Below the pieces are notes generated by a model. The model searched no databases. It was not told the origin of the DNA and saw only the letters and a list, made by a program, of their open reading frames with translations. Shown here piece after piece: positions 32,006-38,348 of a DNA stretch of 47,684 nucleotides. The stretch comes from Treponema sp. (GTDB taxonomy: Bacteria > Spirochaetota > Spirochaetia > Treponematales > Breznakiellaceae), in the NCBI GenBank assembly GCA_009782495.1, contig WRIX01000006.1, positions 1-47,684 of the forward strand, in the 5' to 3' direction. The position numbers and the translations under genes are program-made. The first letter of the stretch is position 1. Each line of letters opens with the position of its first letter.

Positions 32006-32047
32006 TTGAATTTGAGTGAGGTTAAATTATCAGATGAGTTTTCTTGA
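32006..32047 (+). CDS. Possible 13-codon leader ORF overlapping the PduS-like gene
   Basis: A TTG at 32006 has a good ribosome site (GGAGG, about 10 nt upstream) and reads 13 codons to TGA 32045-32047, running past the PduS ATG at 32034 in another frame. The PduS start itself has a poorly spaced site. Translation of this short ORF could couple to PduS initiation. It may also be chance. Confidence 0.25.
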   Translation: MNLSEVKLSDEFS

Positions 32048-33353
32048 CCAGGTACGAGAGGCAGGCATAGTCGGCGCCGGAGGCGCCGGGTTTCCCACCC
32101 ATGTAAAACTGGATACACAGGCTGAATATCTCATTGCCAATGGCGCAGAATGTGAACCATTGCTCCGCTCTGATCGCCGTATTATGGAAAAAAACGCCGC
32201 CGACATAGTGCGCGCCATGCTTGCGGCAGCGGAACATACCGGAGCCAAAAAACTTGTTATTGCGACCAAAAGCCATTACGAAGAAGCTGTATCGGCTCTT
32301 AAAAAGGTAACTACCGGAACAAAGATAGATCTTCATTTAATGAAAAGTACTTATCCTTCCGGAGACGAACAAACCCTTGTCTACGATGTAACGGGCCGGG
32401 TAGTTCCCGCCGGCGGAATTCCCCTTGATGTAAAAACTGTGGTTTCCAATGTAGCAACCCTTGTAAACATTGCAGGCGCTCTGGACGGGAAACCCGTAAC
32501 AGATAAAATAATCACCGTTTCGGGAGCGGTAAAAAATCCCGTTACTATGGAAGTTCCTATCGGTACGCCGATAGGCTCCCTTATTGAAGCTGCCGGAGGG
32601 TTTGAATCGGGGAATGCCGGAGACTATGAAGTGATACTTGGCGGTCCTCTGATGGGAACTCCTGCGCAAAGCCTGGAAGAGCCCGTTACTAAAACTACCG
32701 GGGGCATACTTCCCCTGCCAAAGAGTCATAAACTTCTTTCTTATAAACACGTTGATTTAAAAAGACAGGCAAAACTCGCAAAAGCTGTATGCTGCCAATG
32801 TTCGATATGTACACAGCTTTGTCCGCGGGCCATACTGGGACTTGGCGTTACTCCGCATAAGGCAATGCGGGCGCTCGCTTCGGAAAAGGGAAAACTCCTC
32901 GGTAATACCAACAGTCTTTTCAGCTGCTGCGAATGCGGAATCTGCAGTTACTATGCGTGTAATTTCGGCCTTGCTCCTTCAATCATAATGGGGAATTTTA
33001 AAAAGGCCCTGATGGGAGAGGGGATTAAACCGAAAAAGGAAAAAGCCGGTTTCGTAGATCCCGGACTTGGCGTAAAAAAAATTCCGTTAAAGCGGCTTAT
33101 GTCCCGGCTTGCTCTTGTAAAATACGACAGGGATGCGCCTTTTATTCCTTTTACGGTAAAGGTACATGAGTATCGCATTCCCCTCAAAATGCACCTGGGC
33201 GCTCCCTGCAAAGCGGCGGTAGAAAAAGGATCGGCGGTAAAAAAAGGAACGGTCATAGGAAGACCTGAGGGATTGGGGGCGCTGATTCATGCGCCGGTTA
33301 ATGGAACGATAGCCGATGTACGATCGGATATGGTAACAATAAAGGCGGAATAA
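32034..33353 (+). CDS. pduS: PduS/RnfC-like flavin and iron-sulfur oxidoreductase
   Basis: 439 aa from ATG 32034; GTG 32016 is an alternative start. An N-terminal glycine-rich NADH/FMN motif (GIVGAGGAGFPTHVK) and a SLBB-like middle are followed by two 4Fe-4S motifs, CCQCSICTQLCP and CCECGICSYYACN, and a C-terminal barrel-sandwich domain. PduS oxidises NADH and passes electrons on, in the Pdu system thought to go to cobalamin reduction or to the PduT shell cluster. Here it is followed by a PduT-like shell gene with only 4 bp between, supporting an electron relay across the shell. Confidence 0.9.
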   Translation: MSFLDQVREAGIVGAGGAGFPTHVKLDTQAEYLIANGAECEPLLRSDRRIMEKNAADIVRAMLAAAEHTGAKKLVIATKSHYEEAVSALKKVTTGTKIDLHLMKSTYPSGDEQTLVYDVTGRVVPAGGIPLDVKTVVSNVATLVNIAGALDGKPVTDKIITVSGAVKNPVTMEVPIGTPIGSLIEAAGGFESGNAGDYEVILGGPLMGTPAQSLEEPVTKTTGGILPLPKSHKLLSYKHVDLKRQAKLAKAVCCQCSICTQLCPRAILGLGVTPHKAMRALASEKGKLLGNTNSLFSCCECGICSYYACNFGLAPSIIMGNFKKALMGEGIKPKKEKAGFVDPGLGVKKIPLKRLMSRLALVKYDRDAPFIPFTVKVHEYRIPLKMHLGAPCKAAVEKGSAVKKGTVIGRPEGLGALIHAPVNGTIADVRSDMVTIKAE

Positions 33354-33357
33354 AGTT

Positions 33358-33906
33358 TTGAGAAATGCACTGGGAATGATTGAAACCATGTCCGTACCTT
33401 TGGGGATACAGTCAGGCGACGCCATGCTTAAAGCCGCCGGGGTAGAACTTGTCGCATCCCAGGCGGCCTGTGCAGGAAAGTATCTTGTTATTGTGGAAGG
33501 GGAGGTAGCTGCGGTACGCGCTTCGGTGGAAGCAGGTAAAGCTTCTGCCGGATCCGCCCTGGTGGATTCCCTTGTAATTCCCGGTATTCATGAACAGGTA
33601 GCGCCTGCCATAGGAGCGACTGCAGAAGCAGAAAATGTAAATGCTCTTGGGATAATGGAAAGTTACAGCATGTGCGCTGCCGTACAGGCAGCAGATGCGG
33701 CGGTAAAGGCTGCGGCGATTAACCTTATCGAAGTACGGCTGGGCAGAGGTTTGGGCGGCAAGGCTTTTGTTATATTTACCGGAGAGGTTGCCGCTGTCCG
33801 GGCCGCTGTTGAAGCGGCGGAGGGTTTGGAAGAAGTGCAGGGTATGCTTGGGGCAAGTACGGTTATTCCGTCTCCTCATAAAAAAATAATTGAATCTATT
33901 TGTTAG
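33358..33906 (+). CDS. pduT: PduT-like trimeric shell protein (BMC-T) with pore cysteine
   Basis: 182 aa from a TTG start. Two BMC domains are fused: one opens [20 protein letters not shown], the other [19 protein letters not shown]. Cys38 in QAACAGKYL aligns with the cysteine of PduT that binds a 4Fe-4S cluster at the trimer pore. It is thus likely to conduct electrons through the shell rather than act as a plain pore. It is placed directly after PduS, and its C-terminus ends IIESIC, a second unusual cysteine. Confidence 0.9.
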   Translation: MRNALGMIETMSVPLGIQSGDAMLKAAGVELVASQAACAGKYLVIVEGEVAAVRASVEAGKASAGSALVDSLVIPGIHEQVAPAIGATAEAENVNALGIMESYSMCAAVQAADAAVKAAAINLIEVRLGRGLGGKAFVIFTGEVAAVRAAVEAAEGLEEVQGMLGASTVIPSPHKKIIESIC

Positions 33907-33931
33907 ACAAATACATTTGCAAGGAGTTGGT

Positions 33932-34222
33932 ATGAAAGAAGCATTGGGAATGGTAGAAACCAAGGGACTTATCGGAGCCATTGAAGCGGCTGATGCTATG
34001 GTAAAAGCCGCCAACGTAGTTCTTGTCGGCAAAGAGCAGATCGGATCAGGGCTGGTTACCGTCATGGTTCGGGGCGATGTTGGCGCCGTTAAAGCCGCTG
34101 TTGACGCCGGAGCAGAAGCGGCCAAACGCGTAGGTGATCTGTACGGACTTCATGTGATCCCCAGGCCTCACAGCGATGTGGAAGGTATATTGCCTTCGCC
34201 TTCTGTTAAAGCGGCAAAATAA
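33932..34222 (+). CDS. BMC-H hexameric shell protein (first copy)
   Basis: 96 aa from ATG 33932, preceded by AAGGAG; an upstream extension is not homologous. A single BMC domain of the PduA/CsoS1 type: [36 protein letters not shown] and a C-terminal VIPRPH. Hexamers tile the shell facets and form the substrate pores. It is nearly identical to the copy at 34536 over its first 85 residues but has a longer tail (SPSVKAAK). Confidence 0.95.
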   Translation: MKEALGMVETKGLIGAIEAADAMVKAANVVLVGKEQIGSGLVTVMVRGDVGAVKAAVDAGAEAAKRVGDLYGLHVIPRPHSDVEGILPSPSVKAAK

Positions 34223-34495
34223 GTGTATACGGGCATTGTTACCGGAACTGTAGTTGCAACGGTCAAGGAAGAATACCTTCAGGGAATTCCTCTATTAACC
34301 GTAAAACTAATTGAAAACGGGAAAGAAGCAGGCACTATTGTCGCAGGTGATTCAACCCGCCAGGCAGGACCCGGTGATTTTGTTTATTTAATCGGATCTA
34401 AAGAAGCTGCAAAGATGTTCCGCAAAGACGTACCGGTCGATGTGGCCATAGTCGGCTTTATAGATACATACAACGAAGAAATACCCCCAGGGTAA
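34223..34495 (+). CDS. BMC-P pentameric shell vertex protein (second copy)
   Basis: 90 aa from a GTG directly abutting the TAA of the first BMC-H gene. EutN/CcmL family: YTGIVTGTVVATVKEEYL, VAGDSTRQAGPGDFVYLIGS and VAIVGFIDTYN. The zero-base spacing implies coupled translation. It differs strongly from the other two pentamer genes of the locus, so the vertices may be mixed or specialised. Confidence 0.9.
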   Translation: MYTGIVTGTVVATVKEEYLQGIPLLTVKLIENGKEAGTIVAGDSTRQAGPGDFVYLIGSKEAAKMFRKDVPVDVAIVGFIDTYNEEIPPG

Positions 34496-34535
34496 AAATT
34501 AAAGAATGAACAACATTCTTTACAGGAGGATCTAA

Positions 34536-34805
34536 ATGAAAGAAGCATTGGGAATGGTAGAAACCAAGGGACTTATCGGAGCAATCGAAGCGGCGGATGC
34601 TATGGTAAAAGCTGCCAATGTAAAGCTTGTCGGCAAAGAGCAGATCGGCTCAGGGCTGGTCACCGTCATGGTACGGGGTGATACAGGCGCTGTAAAAGCC
34701 GCCGTTGATGCCGGAGCAGCAGCAGCCAAGGTAGTTGGCGAGCTTTACGGTCTCCATGTAATTCCCGCTCCCCATGATGATGTGGAAGGAATACTGCCCA
34801 AATAA
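34536..34805 (+). CDS. BMC-H hexameric shell protein (second copy)
   Basis: 89 aa, with AGGAGG upstream. It is almost the same protein as the first BMC-H copy from [20 protein letters not shown] onward, with changes mainly at V/K30 and near the C-terminus (VIPAPH). DNA identity is also high in the first 200 bp, pointing to a recent duplication or gene conversion. It makes facet hexamers. Confidence 0.95.
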   Translation: MKEALGMVETKGLIGAIEAADAMVKAANVKLVGKEQIGSGLVTVMVRGDTGAVKAAVDAGAAAAKVVGELYGLHVIPAPHDDVEGILPK

Positions 34806-34814
34806 AGGCCGATT

Positions 34815-35114
34815 GTGAAAATCGCCAGAGTTGTTGGAAACCTCATTTCCACTATCAAGGATAAGAGCTTTAAAAGCTATAAACTGATGATCGTGGAATA
34901 TCTCAATCCCGACGGGACTCCCGATGGTAAGCGTCAGATTGCTTTTGACGCGGCCCATGCAGGGGTGGGAGATATAGTTCTGGTAAATGTAGACGGCGGG
35001 GCCGCCAATATGTTTACAGGCGATAAGGAACTTATCGCAGACCTTACCATTTGCGGGGTTTTGGACAGTTTTACGATCAACGGCAAACAGACTGTTGTCC
35101 AACACGGAAAATAA
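34815..35114 (+). CDS. BMC-P pentameric shell vertex protein (third copy)
   Basis: 99 aa from a GTG start, 9 bp after the second BMC-H gene. EutN/CcmL family: KIARVVGNLISTIKDKSFKS, VDGGAANMF and the final ICGVLDSFTI. The insert NPDGTPDGKRQIAFDA is characteristic of one pentamer subclass. It completes a set of three pentamer paralogues in this locus. Confidence 0.92.
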   Translation: MKIARVVGNLISTIKDKSFKSYKLMIVEYLNPDGTPDGKRQIAFDAAHAGVGDIVLVNVDGGAANMFTGDKELIADLTICGVLDSFTINGKQTVVQHGK

Positions 35115-35124
35115 CACAGTTATT

Positions 35125-35181
35125 GTAGCAAAGTAGTTGCTGCCGCAACAATTTTAATAACAAGGGGGCGGTGTGTGCATG
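35125..35181 (+). promoter_or_regulatory. Conserved leader element, type B (copy 2), ending GTGTGCATG
   Basis: Aligns with 7082-7137: GTAG-AAAG-AG at the start, the hairpin GTTGC-TGCC-GCAAC, the CAATTTTA block, and GGGGGCGGTGTGTGCATG before the third aldolase. Compared with the other copy the stem has changed C-G to T-A, keeping the pairing. Confidence 0.6.
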
Positions 35182-35964
35182 AATGTAAACGAAATTATAA
35201 ATGCGACCGAAAGGGAACTGGAAAAGATTTTAGGAACAGGCAGTAAACCGGTATCGCCTGCCGCTGGTCTTCCCGCCGCAGAACTGCGCAATAAAGGTAT
35301 TAATTTGTCAGTTCCCGGCAAGCTTGAACATTCTCTTCTTGATCCGGGGATTAGCAGGGAAAAGATTATTGCCGAATGTAAGCTTGCCGCCGAATACAGA
35401 CTGGCAAATGTGGTGGTGTCTCCCTATTATGTGGAATGTGCCGCAACTATTCTCGGCAGAACCGGCGTGGCGGTATGTTCTGTAGCGGGTTTTCCCCACG
35501 GCGCCGCTTCCCAGGCGGCAAAAAGCGCAGAGCTTCGTGAATGTATACGCAGGGGAGCTGCGGAAATGGATGTGGCGCTGAATGTACTGGCAATAAAAAG
35601 CGGTGAGCTTGCTGCAGCCCGGCGTGAATTGCAGGAAATGCTCCAAATTGCCCGGGGCAAATGTCTGGTTAAGGCAATTTACGAGCAGTCCTTGTATTCG
35701 GATGAAGAAAAGAGGGAAGTTCTTTCTTTAATCCGTGACTGCGGGTGTGATTTTGTTAAAATCTCCAATGCCCTTTCCGGGAAAAAGGCTGAAGAAGAGG
35801 ATGTCCGGTTTGTCCGGAGTATTATTGGCAGCAAAGCCGGTATTAAAATAGACGGGGGTGTAAAAACCCTGCAAAGGGCTCTGGAACTTTTTAATTCAGG
35901 CGCAGATCGTATAGGTATGTCCGCCACAATAGCTGTGGCAAAAGAAGCCATAGGAACCGGCTGA
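35179..35964 (+). CDS. Divergent DeoC-family aldolase paralogue (DeoC3)
   Basis: 261 aa from the ATG ending the leader element (GTG 35173 is possible). An encapsulation-like N-terminal helix (MNVNEIINATERELEKIL) precedes the barrel. The catalytic trio is kept: D131 in AEMDVALN, K194 in DFVKISN and K223 in IKIDGGVK. However, the substrate-pocket segments differ from DERA: D-H-T-L-L-K is E-H-S-L-L-D, and TSTGF is ISNAL. It may cleave another substrate or play a structural role. It is the last gene of the compartment operon, with a terminator at its end. Confidence 0.82.
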   Translation: MNVNEIINATERELEKILGTGSKPVSPAAGLPAAELRNKGINLSVPGKLEHSLLDPGISREKIIAECKLAAEYRLANVVVSPYYVECAATILGRTGVAVCSVAGFPHGAASQAAKSAELRECIRRGAAEMDVALNVLAIKSGELAAARRELQEMLQIARGKCLVKAIYEQSLYSDEEKREVLSLIRDCGCDFVKISNALSGKKAEEEDVRFVRSIIGSKAGIKIDGGVKTLQRALELFNSGADRIGMSATIAVAKEAIGTG

Positions 35965-35979
35965 TCCTGGCCGGTTTTT
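35955..35979 (+). terminator. Rho-independent terminator of the microcompartment operon
   Basis: AACCGGC (955-961) and GCCGGTT (970-976) form a 7-bp stem with an 8-nt loop, running into five Ts (975-979). The stem overlaps the stop codon of the last aldolase gene. Confidence 0.75.
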
Positions 35980-36022
35980 CCCCTCCGGGATGCTTCAAAA
36001 TAACAATTAACCAAAAACCCTC

Positions 36023-36051
36023 TTGAACAAGTTTTCCCCCCTCGTTACAAT
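36023..36051 (+). promoter_or_regulatory. Promoter of the secG/V-ATPase operon
   Basis: TTGAAC (023-028), a 17-bp spacer and TACAAT (046-051), each one base off consensus. A short hairpin AAGGGT-TTTTT-ACCCTT (36060-36076) follows in the leader, just before the GGAG of secG. Confidence 0.7.
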
Positions 36052-36093
36052 TGAACAATAAGGGTTTTTTACCCTTGAATAACGGAGTTTTTC

Positions 36094-36483
36094 ATGGGAA
36101 TAGTGGGTATACTGCTTTTGGTGGTTTTTATACTGGTAGCGGTGTTATTAATCCTCCTGGTACTGGTTCAGAATGAAGAAGGGGACAGCCTGGGGGGGAT
36201 TTTTGCCGGGGGCAGCGCCTCCGCTTTTGGATCCCGGTCGGGGAATGTACTGACCAGGGCTACTTCCATTCTTGGAGCCCTGTTTTTAATACTTAGCCTG
36301 AGTATGGCGCTGCTCAACCGCAGTTCCGGAATTTCCGGGGTAGAGGCTGCAGGGCGGGAACAATCCGTAAGCGGGGATAATACCTGGTGGGAAAATACTG
36401 ATACCGGAAACGAGATTTTTCCCGAAGCAATTCCCCCGGAAGTGATTCCTCCCGAAGATCTTAATTCCGGAACGGGAGAATAA
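36094..36483 (+). CDS. secG: Preprotein translocase subunit SecG
   Basis: 129 aa. Two membrane helices (about 3-25 and 56-73) flank the conserved cytoplasmic loop VLVQNEEGDSLGGIFAGGS, the signature of SecG. It aids protein passage through SecYEG. The C-terminal 55 residues are an acidic, Pro/Glu-rich tail (EAIPPEVIPPEDL) longer than in most SecG proteins. It is the first gene downstream of the promoter, followed 1 bp later by a PTS-type gene. Confidence 0.93.
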   Translation: MGIVGILLLVVFILVAVLLILLVLVQNEEGDSLGGIFAGGSASAFGSRSGNVLTRATSILGALFLILSLSMALLNRSSGISGVEAAGREQSVSGDNTWWENTDTGNEIFPEAIPPEVIPPEDLNSGTGE

Positions 36484-36484
36484 C

Positions 36485-36958
36485 ATGCTATTAAGTGAGC
36501 TCTTTGAGAGTGATTTTATAAAAATTGGCCTTGAAGCCGAAGACAAGGACGAGGCCTTCGAAGAGCTTGCAGATGCTTTTTGTCAGGCTTCTCATCTGAA
36601 TATTAGGGAAGAGGTGCTTGAAGCAATCAGAACCCGGGAACGAAAGATGTCCACAGGCATTCAGAAAGGAATCGCCGTTCCCCACGGAAGGGTAGCCTCC
36701 ATAGACAAAGTCTGCGGATATTTGGGTATTTCCCGGCAAGGCATTGATTATGACGCACTGGACGACCAGCCGGTGTATCTGCTTTTTATGATCCTTGCTC
36801 CTCAGGCAGAATCGGAATTACATTTGCGTATTCTTAAAAGGCTGGCGGAAATGCTGCAAAATCCGCAGTTTTTTACCGAGCTGGCTTCCCAAAACGATCC
36901 TGCATCAGCCAGTGCTGTTATCAAAAAATATGAAAACATTCTTACTGCCATAGATTAG
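36485..36958 (+). CDS. PTS IIA-like (fructose/nitrogen type) phosphocarrier protein
   Basis: 157 aa. The fold and motif of PTS EIIA-2: phospho-accepting histidine in GIAVPHGRVASIDKV, with preceding TREERK-like segment RTRERKMSTGIQKG. It lacks any IIB/IIC partner nearby, so a regulatory role like PtsN is more likely than sugar transport (inference). It is between secG and the V-ATPase genes and appears to be co-transcribed with them. Confidence 0.85.
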   Translation: MLLSELFESDFIKIGLEAEDKDEAFEELADAFCQASHLNIREEVLEAIRTRERKMSTGIQKGIAVPHGRVASIDKVCGYLGISRQGIDYDALDDQPVYLLFMILAPQAESELHLRILKRLAEMLQNPQFFTELASQNDPASASAVIKKYENILTAID

Positions 36959-36963
36959 ATAAG

Positions 36964-37311
36964 ATGGACGATCCGGATATACTGCGGCATTTGCTTGAAA
37001 TAGAGAATCAGGCGGCAATTTTGGTGGATGATGCCCAGGCGGAAGCGGATCGGCGCACCAAAGAAGCAGAAGAAAAGAACCGGATTGTTTTTGATGAATC
37101 GTATCAAAAGTTAGCGTCGGAACTGGAAGCGGAATACCTGAATTCGGTTGACGCTGTTAAGCATGAATATAATAAAATTCTTGATGAATACAGGGCAAGC
37201 CTGGATTCTATGCCCCAACAAAATGAAAATTTTTCCTCACTGGCTTTTTCTCTGCTTATGGAAGAAAAATGTATACTCAATCAGGCGAACGAAAGTGAGC
37301 GAAGGCCTTGA
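36964..37311 (+). CDS. V-type ATPase peripheral stalk subunit (G/H-like)
   Basis: 115 aa, mostly one long charged helix (LLEIENQAAILVDDAQAEAD, then EAEEKNRIVFDES), the shape expected for the coiled-coil stalk subunit G/H that pairs with subunit E. Sequence similarity in this family is low, so the call rests on the coiled coil and its place as the first ATPase gene. Its TGA overlaps the TTG start of the next gene. Confidence 0.65.
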   Translation: MDDPDILRHLLEIENQAAILVDDAQAEADRRTKEAEEKNRIVFDESYQKLASELEAEYLNSVDAVKHEYNKILDEYRASLDSMPQQNENFSSLAFSLLMEEKCILNQANESERRP

Positions 37312-38348
37312 TTCGCCAGGGGGAAAAGGCCTATGCCTTTGTTAAGGCCAGCGGCATTATCGGCAAGTCTTTTGTAAGCCGCCGTATAGCCGCCCTTAAC
37401 CCCATAAACCGGCTTTCCGAATTGGACCAGCTTGTATTTGGATCGAATGCCAGAGAACTGCCCGAACGGGAACTGCTTCCTGATCTTGAACGGCGCCTTT
37501 CCGGGCGGGGGGTTGATGCAATCAGCGCAGTCCTTAAATCGTATAAAAAGCCGCCGCTTCTGTTTTTACTTTTGCTGCAGGTTTATGAATATTCGGATCT
37601 TAAAACCGCACTTGCCCTTATTGTAGAAGGAGAAACTTCTTCCAAACCGGTCTTTACTCCCCTGGGCCGTTTTGGCGCCGTTAATTTTGATGCCTGGCCC
37701 GATGCCGAAGCGATGCTTAAGCAAACGGATTTACAGTTTATTCTTGCATACCTTGAACAAAGCAAAAGTCCTGCAGTTCCGTCAGGAACAGGGGAGGATG
37801 AATCCGGTGAAGTATCTCTGGAAACAGCTTTGGATCGCCACTACTATGCAAAATTGTGGACAAGCCTTACGCTTCTTAAAAGACATGATCGAATAGCGGC
37901 CGAAAAAATAATCGCAGAAGAAATTGCCCTTAGGAATTGCGCCTGGGCGCTCAGGCTGCGCAGCTACTACAGCATGAAAGCAGAAGAAGTCAAACAGCAT
38001 TTGGTTTTTATTGAAAAAAACAATAAGCTCTGCGAAGATGCCCTTGCTGCGCTTGAGTTTTCGCTGGATGATTACAGCGAGTGGGAGAAGTGGAAACGTT
38101 TCCGCTTCCTTAATCCTGTTTCCGGTCATTGGAAGCCGGATCCCCGGTATTTTCAGAATGCGGCATCGGAACACCTCTACCATCTGGCACTGCGATCCTT
38201 CAGAACCAGTCTTTCATATATAGACAAGGTTTTTTGTTTTATTAAACTCAAACAATTTGAAGAAGATGTTCTGACAAGCTGTACCGAAGGGCTTGGTATG
38301 GGAATGACCTGCAAGGATGTACTTGCAGCTTTGGAGCTTGGTTCATGA
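37308..38348 (+). CDS. V-type ATPase subunit C (AC39/d-like)
   Basis: 346 aa from a TTG start overlapping the upstream stop. The family begins with a segment like YAFVKASGIIGKSFVSRRIA and has three similar helical repeats. It is the funnel-shaped socket that connects the central stalk with the membrane ring. It overlaps subunit I by 4 bp (ATGA). The identification depends on length, helical pattern and operon position as well as the N-terminal motif. Confidence 0.8.
   Translation: MIRQGEKAYAFVKASGIIGKSFVSRRIAALNPINRLSELDQLVFGSNARELPERELLPDLERRLSGRGVDAISAVLKSYKKPPLLFLLLLQVYEYSDLKTALALIVEGETSSKPVFTPLGRFGAVNFDAWPDAEAMLKQTDLQFILAYLEQSKSPAVPSGTGEDESGEVSLETALDRHYYAKLWTSLTLLKRHDRIAAEKIIAEEIALRNCAWALRLRSYYSMKAEEVKQHLVFIEKNNKLCEDALAALEFSLDDYSEWEKWKRFRFLNPVSGHWKPDPRYFQNAASEHLYHLALRSFRTSLSYIDKVFCFIKLKQFEEDVLTSCTEGLGMGMTCKDVLAALELGS

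Noticed and set aside
33932-34805. Repeated DNA in this region as a possible CRISPR or tandem repeat
   Set aside because: The similarity is between two complete BMC-H genes about 600 bp apart, with a different gene between them.
36013-36070. Long-range inverted repeat AAAAACCCT with AGGGTTTTT as a terminator of the aldolase operon
   Set aside because: The loop is over 40 nt and contains the secG promoter; a good compact terminator already exists at 35955-35979.
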